Assembly: GCA_039111635.1 (NCBI GenBank)
Contig: JBCAQO010000002.1
Coordinates: 310,001-374,000 of the forward strand
DNA from: Heterobasidion occidentale
Lineage: Eukaryota > Basidiomycota > Agaricomycetes > Russulales > Bondarzewiaceae
Direction: 5' to 3'
DNA: 64,000 nt
Part shown: positions 26,072 through 38,087 of the stretch, one piece after another
Layout: every line of letters begins with the position of its first letter
How positions within the stretch are numbered: position 1 is the first letter of the stretch
Notes under the pieces: generated by a model
The model's input: the letters and a program-made list of their open reading frames with translations, nothing else
The model's database searches: none
Told to the model about the DNA's origin: nothing
Made by a program: the position numbers and the translations under genes

Positions 26072-26747
26072 GCGTGCACCGAGAGTCAAACGCGATAGTA
26101 TCGCATCAACGATGGGGAGGGAGTGCGCCGTTCAGCAACGTGCGGAGAGGGAGGAGGCCATGGTGTGTGTGTGTGGGCTGAGGGAAGGGCGGCGAGAGGT
26201 CCGCGGGCGAAGCGGCCCACGCTGATATTTGCGGACCAAGATGGAAGCGGGCTGTGTGATGCGAGATCTGGCCTTGCACAGGCACGATGTGTGTGGTCAA
26301 TCCAGCTCAGCAAGCTTGGTGCCTCGGATATCGCGCGCGATCTCAAACGGTTCCTTGGAGGCGTCCGTGTGCAACACTGATCCTGTCACGATACGCATCT
26401 CTTTGACTGCGTCCGAGACAGGTTTCACGGCGAGGGCGACATGGACGACGTTGTCGAGTTGCTTGCATCGCGAGGGGAGCAGGCCGGCAGCCGGTAGTGC
26501 AGCGAAGTGTTCTGGCGAAGTCGAAGCAGAACAACCAATGGACTTTGTTTGCCAATGTTGACGCGCGTCTCCGCTTCCTCTCTGACTAGAACTTACCACA
26601 CGATCACCCTACTAGGCGAGCATCCCCTTCTGTCCGTGTAAATTCAATGCCTTGCTCACATCCCATTCGTGAAATCATTCAGTTGTGTTCTAAACTCTAT
26701 TCTCTCTCCCACCAGCTGAACCTCAGTTCTTCCATTCGACGCCTACC
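26072..26747. other. Divergent spacer before DBR1; possible small unknown gene
   Basis: Shared upstream region of the surface protein gene and DBR1. A minus-strand frame at 26297-26599 reads plausibly (KQLDNVVHVALAVKPVSDAV) but begins at GTG, matches nothing I know, and I could not join it to a start exon. Confidence 0.4.
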
Positions 26748-28668
26748 ATGAAGGTCGCACTCACATTTTCACAGAGCGTACCATCATCTGACCACATCCT
26801 TGCCCATCCAGATAGCTGTAGAGGGGTGCTGCCACGGAGAGCTTCCTGCAATCTACGAACAGATCAAAAAACTCGAAAGCCAGAACGGCTACAAAGTTGA
26901 CCTTCTACTGATATGTGGCGACTTCCAGGCCATCAGGAACCATCAGGACCTCCAGTGCATGGCCGTCCCGGACAAGTACAAACAGCTCGGCGAGTTTTAC
27001 AAGTGAAGTCCTGCTTTTGACCGTACACATGATACATAAATGTCGGTCCCGCTCACCCCAGGGGGGGCCGATGTCATAAATTCTCCGAATCCCGTGCCAG
27101 GTGGTATCGATATCTGACGTCTTACCCCAGATATTACACAGGCGAGATGACTGCCCCCGTCCTGACCATCATCATCGGCGGTAATCATGAAGCCTCAAAT
27201 TATCTTTGGGAACTGTATGTGCCCGCATTCGTGAACTTTATACCTTCCTGACCGTAGAGTAGATACCATGGCGGATGGCTAGCTCCGAATATATATTTCC
27301 TTGGGCACGCCGGCTGCCTTCAGGTCAACGGGATACGCATTGCAGGCGCGTCAGGCATATTCAAAGCTCAGGACTTTCGTCAAGGTCAGTCTTACTGACT
27401 GCGCGAATATCCGAGTTGCATCGAAAAATGCCCAGGTCACTCGGAACGACTCCCCTACACCGCTTCGTCGGTGAGAAGTATCTATCATATCAGAGAGTAC
27501 AACGTTCGTCGACTCTCACTGGTATGTTTTTAGCCGCAACCTGCGGTGATCTGCTTTGACTGGGTTCTAGCTCTCGCCGCCACATATCTTCCTTTCCCAT
27601 GATTGGCCGCAAGGGATCGAGCATCACGGCGACACTCACGGTCTTATCAGAAGAAAACCCTTCTTCCGACGCGACATCGACACGGGAAACCTTGGTTCAC
27701 CGCCGCTGATGCACCTTTTGAGGACTCTGAAGCCTGCGTGGTGGTTCGCTGCGCATCTCCACGTCCGCTTTGAGGCGCTATTCACTCACGATGCTGGTCC
27801 ATCACTGAACAACGAGCCTCCACCCGCCGCAGTTCACAATCCCGACGAAATCGTCATCGAAGATATCGATGAGCCTGATGCGGCCCCATCCACTGAAGCT
27901 GTCGTCGTCGAGAAGGATCCCTCGGAACCTGTGCCCCAGTTGGCGCCTCGTATCAATCCCGATGAAATCCTGCTCGACGATGAAGAAGAGCAGGTCGTTC
28001 CTCCACCAGCCCCACCTCCACCCCGATCAGAGACAAAATTTCTATCACTCGATAAATGTCTCCCGCGCAGACAATTCCTGGAGGCAAGCAGAGTTAATCA
28101 TCGTTGTTGTGATTGGATGCATTATTGTCCGCGTCGTTTATTTTATTTAGATCATTGACGTCGAAAGCGACCCTGAATTCGGCGAAACGTCTCCCCCCAT
28201 CCTCTCCTACGACCCTGAATGGCTTGCCATCACACGAGCGTTTCAGCCTTTCTTCTCCCTCACGCGCCATCAGCCGCCCTTCCCAGAAGAAGCTCAGGCA
28301 TGGGCGACGATCGAGAAAGAGCTCGAGTGGGTCAAGGAGAACGTTGGAAAGACACTCGCCGCGGACGACGCGCACGTTTCGCGGCCGGCTTTCTGGCGCG
28401 TTGATAGTTGCCAGAAGTTCGCGATGACGGCGCCAGGGCCGGGGCAAGAGGGGGGTCCGAAGCACCAGCAGCGTGCGTATCAGGATCATCCTTGCTCTTT
28501 TCTCGGTTCGTCGGTTGGGAACTGACGATCGCGGCGATGGACTGTTTAGCACCGCTGTATGCAAATCCCCAAACGGACGCATTCACTGACATGCTGGAAA
28601 TCGAGAACAAAATTGCTCCCCGCGCGGCACAGTCCTCGCGTCCAGTAGCCGGTCCGTCAACCGCATAA
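26748..28668 (+). CDS. DBR1: RNA lariat debranching enzyme
   Basis: A nuclear metallophosphoesterase that cleaves the 2'-5' bond of excised intron lariats. The ATG at 26748-26750 with AAG is exon 1 (MK), joined across an intron to [20 protein letters not shown] at 26812, the standard Dbr1 N-terminus. Metal-binding motifs follow in order: [13 protein letters not shown] (26910), [18 protein letters not shown] (27165), the lariat-recognition block [18 protein letters not shown] (27268), [19 protein letters not shown] (27585-27645) and [11 protein letters not shown] (27740). The middle is acidic ([19 protein letters not shown]). [12 protein letters not shown] joins [10 protein letters not shown] by a GC-AG intron. 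The last exon gives [20 protein letters not shown] and stops at 28668. The reading frame is clean throughout. Confidence 0.93.
28084..28150 (+). other. GC-AG intron in DBR1
   Basis: The donor is GAG|GCAAGC and the acceptor TTTAG|ATC, 67 nt. Splicing here restores the conserved RRQFLE-IIDVE junction in phase, and no GT donor nearby gives the correct frame. Confidence 0.8.
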
Positions 28669-29712
28669 GCTGCTGCTCGGTCGGATGGATAGGGGCTTGT
28701 CGTTTATTTCTTCGTGAATACGGGAACAAGGCTCTGCGCGAAACGTCGCTAGAGTCTTCGGGGTTAGCTGGGACGAGGCTGCGCAGCGCTCCGTTGTCGG
28801 AACGCACAACTTTGTATCGCCACCGCAATCACCAACACTGATGCCGATGAAGTCTGATCAGATCACTGAGGCAAACGTATTCCATTATCCAGTCACGCAG
28901 CCATGCATGTTCCAGCATCTACGGTAAGTACTACGCGCAGTCACATCGTCAACTCCTGCAATCTGTCGCTGTTGCCATAAGAGACACGCTCATTCTTTGA
29001 CAACCGCGCACTGTGGCCTCAGATCGAGGCCAGATGTCAACACAGAAACACGAACGACCGATTGCTGTCAAGTGAAAAGTTTTTCGGCGGGCCAGACCAG
29101 ATGAGAAGAGGACGTGTGGATACGACCCTGAGCCAATCACGCACGATCGGCCGTTATCGGGACAATGATCAAGCCGGAATTTGACCCAACATTTTTGCGA
29201 GCTGCATAACTGTGGCTCGTGCAGATGTCCTTCATCACTGTCAAGTTGTCCCGTTGTGTAGCAGCCTGCCAGCATTGCGCTGTGAGTGTGGAGCGCTGGA
29301 TGACTGGAGGGCAAATGGAGTCGTGCCTTGACTCGATGAGAATCCACGGCAGTTTGGCTCAGAGGCTTGGCTGGCTGCAATTCGATCACGGCCGGCTGGC
29401 CGGACGGCCGGACGGCATGCTCGGATCGCCGAGCGCTTCTCCTGCGTTTTTTTCTGCGCTCGGGACCGACAGGCTGTATCTCAGGGGCAGAGGCTCGACG
29501 AGCAGCTGTAATACGGCGGTTCTGAAAGCGCAGAGAGTGTGGGGTAAGGTACCGTACCTAGCTCATGAACAGGATATCAGACTTTGTGGGCGCGTAGGTG
29601 CCCGGCATGCAAGACTGGACAAGCATCGGGCTCAAATAGTCGAGGACCACTCGAGTGCTGGGCGCTGACTGAGCTTCTGACACGTATGCACCCCCAGCAA
29701 TATCGCGATCCA
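28669..29712. other. Intergenic, no recognisable gene
   Basis: Downstream of DBR1. Open frames on both strands here have random composition. Confidence 0.5.
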
Positions 29713-30171
29713 TCACCCACCATGTGCGAGCTCTTTTCGAATATCCTCACGCGGGATTTTTGTTCCCAGGAGTTTGACATCATCCCGGATGTTTCTTTCG
29801 AACCGCTCTGCGAGCGCCGTGCTATCTGTCTGGGACGGGCCTCCGCTTGTGCTCATCGCGGCTTGCTGATTGCGATCACTGATAGGGTGGAAGTGCACCG
29901 GGCTGTCAATTCTGAGCGCCCAGACGGCCCGCAACGCATCAATGCGCGTACGTTTTCCATCATGCATCATGATCAGTGCGTTCTCCTCTGAGACAAGCTG
30001 GCCCATGTTCCGTTTGAAGCTCTCAAGGTCTATTATTGCCTTACGAAACGCGGGCATGTGATCGTAAAGGCGGGAGAACTCGCGAGGACGCAGGGAACTC
30101 AATTTCGTATGTGGGTCGGAGAGCGAATAGCCAACCGCCTCGACTTCTGATCTGTCTATTTTGTTCCACAC
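29713..30171 (-). CDS. Possible exon of an unknown protein
   Basis: A 152-codon open frame with plausible protein composition, for example LRPREFSRLYDHMPAFRKAI and RFERNIRDDVKLLGTKI, ending at 29713. It is helical and charged with no membrane segment. It has no ATG at its upstream end and no recognised domain, so it may be the 3' exon of an unidentified gene or a relic. Confidence 0.35.
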   Translation of the reverse strand: MWNKIDRSEVEAVGYSLSDPHTKLSSLRPREFSRLYDHMPAFRKAIIDLESFKRNMGQLVSEENALIMMHDGKRTRIDALRAVWALRIDSPVHFHPISDRNQQAAMSTSGGPSQTDSTALAERFERNIRDDVKLLGTKIPREDIRKELAHGG

Positions 30172-33047
30172 AGGCGTTCACAGCGACTCGGACGAAGATC
30201 TCCGTGCGACGATACGCAGGCGTACGGTTTCAGAACATCGAGGACAAAGCGAGTTCTATATCGCCAGGAATTTATCTCACACACCACATGTGTCGTCGTG
30301 CAGGCGCGCCTATCCCCGAGGTTCTTCATAATTGCCGCCCCGGAGGGCTCGTCGAGAGAGCTGCAGATCTCTCGGATTTACGATGGACCGTTGAGCCCGA
30401 GGCGCAGTCTGGCGCAGTTCTGAATCGAGGCTCCAACGCCCGCGCGCACCCGCGACGGCGAGAGCATGCGGCGAACGCGTAACGCATTTACCCAACATGC
30501 CGTAAGTGTTTCTCTCCCTTCCTTTATCCCTTGCACATCGCAGCGAGACTTCTTCGCGCTCCTTGCTTCCTATCTCTTCCTACTCAGCCGACCCGCGGCA
30601 AAAAGCCCAGGTAGGCGCCAGGGCCCCATGCATAATTCCTCCGATCATTCACCTTGGAGCTGCTCCGCGGCGGCTGCCCGCCCTTGGCCAGTCCACCTCT
30701 TGGGCGTTCTGCGGGCTCTAGGCTGCCGCCCCTCGAAGTCCAAGGAGGTCTGGCTCGGGGCGCATTGAACGTGCGCAGACCTGGATCCGTAAATAAGAAA
30801 AGAAATGAGGTGGCTCCGCGCACCGACGGCCGCTCGCTCTCGTCGCTGACGTCGCCGTGTCATCCAGCGCATCGAACCGCCCGTCTCACACGCCGTCGCG
30901 ATCACAGCCGACCGACCGCCTAATGCACAGGGCGCTGTTGTTTTTCTTACGTCGGGATACGCGGGCGCGTAGCCATCCGCCTGCCTGCGAACACTCCGGT
31001 TTGCCGCATATCTACGCGGAGCCACGGCTAGGCGCACAGCGCGACGCGGCGCCATCGTCTTGACACTCGCGCCGTGTCTGTCGCGGGTGCTCCGCCGGGC
31101 TGGCTAGCGTGGCGCATATCGCGAGCGGGCGAGCGAATCGCTCGATGCGGACGATCTCGCGTCCCGCTCCCTGGCAAGCGTTCGTGGGGCGGAGACGAGA
31201 CGCAGAGCCGCGAGGCGACGGCCAGTGGCCTCAACCGCTGTGGCCGAGCTCTCCCCACTCTGACCGCCATCGATCTGGGGAGGTGCTGGTCCATCGTGGG
31301 GCGGCAGGCGTGCGCATCTGACTGACGACTGATGCTCCGTTTCTGGTCCTTCGCGCCGGGCCTCTGCACGGCCTCTGCACTGTCTGCCCTCTTTTTTGCC
31401 GCTCGGCGACGGCGACGACTACGTCGACGACACTTTGGGCCAGCCGGGGTCTCTCGCTTGGCTTGGCCGTGCGCTAGCTGACTGGCTGCTGGTCTCTCGT
31501 GATTGGATGTGCCCCCCCACCCCCACGCAGGGTCTGCGGATGGCATCCACGGCAGGTTTCGTTCTCGTTGCCGCTGGGACGAGGGGGGACTCGATGCACC
31601 CAGGCTCTTGAAGGCCTCGTACGGGGCTCCACAGCGGCGTAGCCATCCAACAAGCGACTGTATAGGTTCCTGCGTCGCTCCCACTGGCTGGCTGGCGAAG
31701 CAGGCGGCACTTCCGCCCTGTGCGTACGTGGTACCAGTCGAGTATCCCCATGGCGCGAGAATCGACGAATCCGGCTTCGTGATTGCTGTGGCCAAGTTGC
31801 GGCGCTCGGTGCCGGCGGTGGGGGTGGTGGTGGGTTCTGTGCCCACTCCACAGCGTGTCGTCAGCGCGGTTTTAGGTTGGGAAGAGTGGAGCTGCTGGTT
31901 CGAGCGGGATGCTTTTGGGTGGCGCGACGCTGAGGCAGGGTCTGCGTGTCTGGCGGCGACCGTGCGGTTGGGCACGCACGGCGAATCAGGTCGACGCCGG
32001 GCGTGCCTGTGCGTCGGTTTGTTGTCGCGACGACGAGCTGGGGGAGTGCTGGGGGGGGCAAAGCACACTGTTTCTTTCGTTCTTTCGTTCTTTCTCTGTC
32101 TGTGCTGTTCTGACCGTCATCGCCATGTACTACGCGCCGACGTAGGGTGTCTGTATTTTAATTGCGACTTTTTGGGTCGAAAGTGGCCGGATATGGACTA
32201 GTGCGGATGAGGGTGTTGGACGGGATCGCGATCGATTTGATCAGGTGTAAGTAGATGGATAAGCTACGTGCGAGTCGATACGGCAGGCCGAAGGAAGAAG
32301 GAGAGCGCGCGCGCGGAGGCGAAAGGCAAAAGGGTCCGAGGAGAGACAGATATGAGTATATTACGCGGTGTACTAGGGTGGGCGTCTGCGGAGTACGTGT
32401 TGGGGATGAGTGAGCCACTGTCGGTGTCAACGGGAGCGGGGAGTGAGTCAGGCGGATGATGGGTTGGGTGTTTCATTTTGCGATCAACATGCGAGCGCGT
32501 TACGATGTGTGTGTTAGTCGGGGACGGGATCGGGGACGGACAGGTACGTGGAAGGAGGGATTGATCTTGTGGGGAGGCGGAAGGGAAGTGGGCCGGGAGA
32601 GGACGCGTGTGTCGGGAGCGAAGGGAGAAGTGTTCTGACGGAAAGGCGAGATGCGGATGTGGCCCGTTTGGGGGTCGAAGGTGATGGACGGTGGCGGGAG
32701 TCGGGGGACGTGCAGTGGGAGTGATGGGGTACGCGGGAGTGATGGTGATGATGATGCTGGGGTGTCTGGCGTCGAGGGAGAGTGTGTGCTGTGTGTGTGC
32801 GAGCGGGCGAGGGGACACGGCCAGGGCCAGGGCCCGGGAGAGCGCAGGGAAACACCGCCACGCAGGGGCTGGAGCGGGAGTTAAGCCGGGTCGAGGATCC
32901 GACGAAGGCGGGGAGCACGTGCGACGGGCCGGGAGGAGGCCGGGTTGGTGTGCCTTGGCCGGCAGATTGGAAGTCCGCGGTGGCTGGAGGGACCAGGCAC
33001 GGATTTGCCTTATAGCGTGGCGCGTTAGGTGCGAAGGCCCCCGTTCG
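30172..33047. other. GC-rich gene-poor region upstream of the C2H2 factor
   Basis: Nearly 3 kb, CpG-dense in much of its length, with long open frames on both strands (the longest, 31028-32068 minus, is Arg/Pro/Ala-rich low-complexity). No known domain appears. It probably holds a long 5' UTR and regulatory DNA of the transcription factor gene, which is an inference. Short TTCTTTCG-type repeats lie at about 32079-32100. Confidence 0.5.
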
Positions 33048-35415
33048 ATGGACTCCTCGCCGCAACAGATGGCCGCCCTCGTCGACAACCAGCCCCTCCT
33101 CCTCCCCCTCCACAACCACCAGCAACAGCAGCAACAATCTCAACAACAACAACAGCAGCAGCAGCCTCTTCAGGGCGTCAACAAGCGCTACCGCCCCGCC
33201 GCAAAGACGTTCCAATGCAGAGGCTACGGCGACTGTCGCATGGTCTTCTCCAGGAGCGAACACCTTGCCAGGCACATTAGGTCCCCCCCTTTTCCCTTTC
33301 TTTTCCCCCTCGCCCCTTGCTCACCCGCTATGTCTCAGAAAACATACCGGCGAGCGCCCCTTCACCTGCCACTGCGGCAAGCAGTTCTCGCGCCTCGACA
33401 ACCTCCGCCAGCATGCCCAGACCGTCCACGCCGACAAGCAGGAGCAGAACGAGCGCATGATGCGCGACCTCACCTCCCTCCACGCTTCCATGGCCGCAGC
33501 CAACAAGGCCACCCAGCAGCGCGGAAAACGCTCCACCCACCCCAACCCCTCCAACGACATCGACAATCAAGCCCTCCAGCCCGACATCGTCAAGCAGGAG
33601 GACATCCAGCACCCCCTCCCCATCCACCAGCGCCCTGGCACCAGCACTGGCTACGAGGGCAGCGGCCCTGACTCCAACGGCCTCCTCTACAACCCCGGCG
33701 CCTCAGCCCGCACCTGGCACGTCCAAACGAACAATGTTGACCGACCCAACTCCCGTCCGGTCAACAGTCATTCCTTTCGTGACCCAACCCAGTCCTTTCG
33801 TGCCCCACCAGCCCCTTCCTCAGCCGTCTCATCCGCTTCGTCAGCAGCAGCAGCTTCATCTGCACAGCAACAACAACAACAGCAACAGCAACAGACCCAG
33901 TCCTTTCTCGCCTCCGGAGACGCATTCCAATTCGGTGTCCCCGACCTCCCAGGCCCACGCCGCGATGCTCGCCCAGGATCGAGCGCAAGTAGGCCCTCCA
34001 CTGCCTCTCGCGACCCTTCAGACGCACATACTCGATCCCTCCCTCCCCTCGCATCTGTCGTCTCCTCTTCCCTCGCCTCTTCCCAGTGGTCCGTCGCCCC
34101 ACAATCCCTTTTTCCCCTACCCTCCGGCCCCGGCATCGGCGGCCCAGGACGACCCTCCACCGCAACGCGCCCAGGGACCGCTCCCGCAGCGTACTACTCC
34201 TCCCACCATGCTTTCGGGTCTGGACTGGCCTCTCGATCAGAGCTACCCTTTTCCGCCCTCTATGGACGCCCAGAGCTGGCCCCCCCACACACACTCCCGC
34301 TCCCACAACCGCCATCCTTCGCACACGGCCCATCCGCATACCCATACCCCCCTTCCGGATTCCCTTCAGTCGATGCAGGAGACGTCCCAACTTCTCCCGT
34401 CGGATACGACTCTCCCTTTTCATTCCACCCACCGGGCCTCGCCGACCAGCAGCAGCAACAGCAGCAGCACTCTCCCTCATCCGTCCCTCGCAAGCGACCT
34501 TTCCCAGGATCCGACGAGGACCTCCTCCTCGAGCGCGGAACCTCGTCATCCTATGGCGCAGCTTATGAGTTCGCGTCCTCAGAGTCACGACCTCAGTCTC
34601 GCCGACTCTCCGTCATGGAGCTCTGCAATGACACCGATGCAGATCCAGCAACTCGACCATTTTTACCACTATCAGCAACAGCAGCGGGAGCTGGAGCTGG
34701 AGCACCATCATCAGCAGGCCGTCCAGGCACAAGCTCAGGCGGCGGCGGCGGCGGCTCAGCAGCAGCGTCGCGTCCAACTACCTCATCTGGGCTCGTCGCA
34801 TCTGCCTCTCAGCTCGCACTCGTCGATCCCCCACAGTCACTATTCGGCGGATCTGCACCAGCAGCAGCAACAGCAGCTTTTGCGAATGCAGGAGCATCGG
34901 CAGCAGCAGCAGCAGCAACAGCAGCGGGAGCAGCACGAGCGGGCGCGCAGGGATTCGCAAGAGGAGTATTTGCGCCAGTTCACTACGGTGTATCATCAGC
35001 AGCAGGCCCAGCAGGTGCAGCAAGCTCAGCAGCAGCAGCAGCAGCAGCACGCTCGCCTCCGTCACCCACATCCAGCACAAGCAGCCGCGGGAGCGGGAGC
35101 GGGGGCAGCAGCAGCGGGACCGCCACACCCGTTCTTCGACATGCAGGACCCGGGGCTACATTTTACGCAGGCGGGAGCGCCGCCGCACGGAGCCCACGAT
35201 CCCCGCTCGGGGCGGCCGCCGCCAATGCCTACGCAGCTGCTCGAGGAGGGTTTTCAGCTCCGCGGGCAGCGGGTGCCGCTGGGGCTGCAGCAGCAGCAGC
35301 AGGGCATGGGGATGGGCATGGAGCTGGGGCAGGACATGGAGAGTCCAGGGGCGATCAAGTACGAGTCGCGGTCTCTCCTGCCCACTCCCCCGCTGCTGTT
35401 GGAATGAGGGCCTGA
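33048..35415 (+). CDS. C2H2 zinc-finger transcription factor, Gln/Ala/Ser-rich tail
   Basis: A nuclear DNA-binding regulator. The ATG at 33048 starts exon 1 (to 33280), with a Gln-rich stretch and then finger 1: [25 protein letters not shown]. An intron at 33281-33338 separates it from [18 protein letters not shown] and [12 protein letters not shown] (finger 2). The [17 protein letters not shown] pair places it with fungal two-finger factors of the Usv1/Com2 type; the orthologue is uncertain. A linker contains [10 protein letters not shown]. The long tail is Ser/Pro/Gly/Ala-rich with runs of Gln, and contains [19 protein letters not shown] (near 34585-34635), which looks like a conserved motif. 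The frame ends at 35413-35415 (AVGMRA). A second sense frame is open across the tail, listed separately. The gene is flanked by about 3 kb of gene-free DNA on each side. Confidence 0.85.
33734..35407 (+). other. 557-codon overlapping sense ORF inside the C2H2 gene
   Basis: Starts at an ATG (33734-33736) in the frame one base away from the zinc-finger frame and stays open to 35407, eight bases before the main stop. Its product would be Gln/His/Ser/Pro-rich, with [19 protein letters not shown] (near 34630) and [18 protein letters not shown] (near 34950). Its third codon positions avoid A over long stretches, as in the window's real genes, more so than the zinc-finger frame. It could be dual coding, the true tail frame after a missed indel, or a by-product of GC-rich low-complexity DNA. 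Confidence 0.4.
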
Positions 35416-36008
35416 CGCGCGCGCGCGTGTAATGTGGATGGACTCGAAATCGGCTGTTTCGTTTTCTTTTATTTTTTCTGGGTCGTGCGCCTCGTTTCTC
35501 TTTGCTCTTCGGCTTTTCACCTCGAGACTCGCTAATTGGTTCGGCTCTGTTCGCGCGTGCGTATCCATATACATATATATACTGATATATCCGCCCCCCT
35601 CGTTCGTGCCTTTTGTATCTTCCCCCTCCCCTTCCTTTCGTTCGTCTCGGCTTACGCGCGCTGCGCCCCCTTTAATAATGTGACGGACTGTTCGTGCTCG
35701 ACTCCCCCCGCTCTGGTGTTTCGTCCGACGGTCCGCTCGTTCCTCCTCCTCTCGTTTTATCTGTTTCTATTCGATTGTGTCCGTATTAATGACGCCGCGT
35801 CGGCTTGCGTACTTATTATTCGCGCGTCCCCGAGTTCCGTCTTTTTTTGTTTATTGTGATCATTGGGCGGTCGGGACGGTATACCTCCCCTGTTGTTGCG
35901 GACTCCCTCACTCGCCTGTCGTGCACGCTGCTTGCTGGCTTGCTTACTTACTTGTATGTATACGGTGTAGCTGACGCCCTCGGCAGGTGTTGTTAAAATG
36001 GGTACATA

Positions 36009-36031
36009 CGTGCGTGCGTGCGTGCGTGCGT
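36009..36031. repeat. (CGTG)n microsatellite
   Basis: Five to six perfect CGTG units. Confidence 0.9.
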
Positions 36032-37663
36032 ATCGAGGAATGGAATCATTTGGTTTATAATTGTCACGGCTCGGGTGGGTGATATTGCGTGTGTGAGCTG
36101 CGTTGTTCGGGCGAAGGGACAGTGCGCTGCGAGGCTCGCGTGACGAGGTGATTAAGATGGCAAGTACATGGTGTGTCTACGTCCCCGTCGTTTAGCGCAG
36201 ATCAGCAGGGGGATGCGCGCGGCGAGGTTGTAAGAGAGGTTACGGCGGGGGGTTGACAGGCACGAGAAGTCGAGCGAGAACGGGCAGGGGGCGCGGGGGA
36301 AGAAGGGTCCAGGCACGGACGCGTACCAGTTGAAGTTTCAAGAAGAGGAGGAAGGCGTCCGGAAGGAAAGGAAAGGAAGCGGGGGCATTCGGAAGATTTG
36401 GAGAAGGAGGGAAGGCGAGGTCTGGGTGCGGTGGGTCTGCGTGATGGGCTCCCACCGCTCGGTCGCGCGGGCGGGACGGACGGAGGCGGGCGGACGGGCG
36501 GCGCGTGCCTAGATCGCGCGAGCGTGCGCGGGGGACGCAGATCTGTGTGGCTCTGCGCTGCAATGATACTGCGTTGGGACACCCTGCGGCTGGGGATCTC
36601 AGCGTCTCTGGGGATCCACCGGGCCGAGGCGTGCTTGATGGGATGATGGCGGAGAGCGCGCGAGACACGAGACGCGAGATGGACGCTCGGGGGCTTGCGC
36701 GCATCGACTCGGGGAATGATGCCCCCGCCACACGAAGGCAGCGGGAATGGAATGGGGTGGGCTCGTCGTCGAAAGGGCCGAGGGCCGGTCACGCGCGCGC
36801 GGATCCGCATCAGTCGAGCACGGCACGGCGGCGGGCTGGCTGGCACGCGCCCACGCGCGATGAAACGCTGCAGATCGAAACCCGCCGCGTTCGCGCACGG
36901 ACGATCAAATTGGAGCGGCGGACGGGCCCATCACTGATGGATGGATGACGTGCGCGAGCGCGCAAGTGGGGTGTGGGTACGGCGCGCCTCTGCCAGGCCA
37001 TCTTTCCAGCCGCGCGTGGGCGTGGGCGTGGCCAACGCCTACCGCTGCTTCGCTTCCTCTTCCCTGGCCGCGCTCTGCCCCAGTCCCGTGACGCACTCTC
37101 TTTGGGCTCGCGCGCGCGGAGATGCGAAAGCGCCGTACGAACGCCTGGCTAATTGTGAGGCAGGGGGGGGACTGGCACGAAGCCCGCGGCCGCGGCGGGG
37201 TGACGAGAGCGAGCGAGATGCGCGACGGCCGTCCGCTCGTGCGTGCCATCACGGCTGACACGCGTTGACAGGCTCGCTGACAGCTCCTTTTCCCCGACGG
37301 ACCCCACTGCTCGCGTCCCGTGATCGGCTCTGACGTGATCGTTCCTCGACGCCTGGGAGGAGAGCCACTGGAGAGCCCTATTATGAGCCCTACAGCGAGC
37401 CTCGGAGCGGGATCCGGTCTCGTTCTCCATCTACTCTCGCACAGAAAACAAGCACGCTCGCCCGCTCAGAGAGGAAGCTCGCGACCGACCGACTACCAGC
37501 CCCGTGTGCCACCCGGTCGTGCGGGAACACAGAAGCCGTCCGTCCGCGTCCGCATCCGGGAAGAAAGGGCGCGTCCATTTGGGCATATGCGGGAAGCACC
37601 CCATGGTCCATGGCGGGACGCGCTTTAGAGTTGGGTTCAGCGTTTTCAGAGCGGGTGCGGCTC

Positions 37664-37687
37664 GTGTGCGTGTGCGTGTGCGTGTGT
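37664..37687. repeat. (GTGTGC)n microsatellite
   Basis: About four tandem GTGTGC units. Confidence 0.85.
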
Positions 37688-37865
37688 CCGGGTGGCGATT
37701 GTGCGTGCGGTGCGCACAAAGAGAGGCGTTTCGAGACGCCGTTCGAGAAGACGCGGTCCGGATGCGTGAGCTTGCGCTCGCCAAATGGACACTGCGAACG
37801 CGGTGCGTTCCCGCATGATCTCTTCAAGACGTGCACCACGGCCGTGGCGTGGCTTGGCGTGGCGT

Positions 37866-37890
37866 GGCTGGCTGGCTGGCTGGCTGGCTG
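37866..37890. repeat. (GGCT)n microsatellite
   Basis: Six tandem GGCT/GCTG units. Confidence 0.9.
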
Positions 37891-38069
37891 TGGTAGACGA
37901 CTGTGCGTGCGTAGAGCTCGCATCGCAAGCCTGAGGCTCAGAGTTTAATGTCTGCGTGGGCGTAGCAACCTCATTTCCGATTTCGAGAACCTCACTGGCG
38001 GCGGGTGCTATTTACATGTCGCGACGGGGAGGAAGAAGTGCTGAATTCGGGAGCTCTCCGTTCTTGACG

Positions 38070-38087
38070 CACGTACGTACGTACGTA
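38070..38087. repeat. (ACGT)n microsatellite
   Basis: About four self-complementary ACGT units, with an ACGC beginning. Confidence 0.85.

Noticed and set aside
26297..26599. 100-codon minus frame upstream of DBR1 as a gene
   Set aside because: Starts at GTG, no domain recognised, and no start exon could be joined in frame; mentioned only in the spacer entry.
31028..32068. 346-codon minus-strand open frame
   Set aside because: Arg/Pro/Ala/Ser-rich, no motif, in CpG-dense DNA where stop codons are rare and other frames are also open.
33761..34588. 275-codon antisense frame in the C2H2 gene
   Set aside because: Arg/Gly-rich shadow of the low-complexity tail with no start context; less convincing than the overlapping sense frame.
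36202..36846. 214-codon minus-strand frame and overlapping frames at 36240-36948
   Set aside because: Several frames are open at once in GC-rich DNA, with Arg/Pro composition and no recognisable protein.
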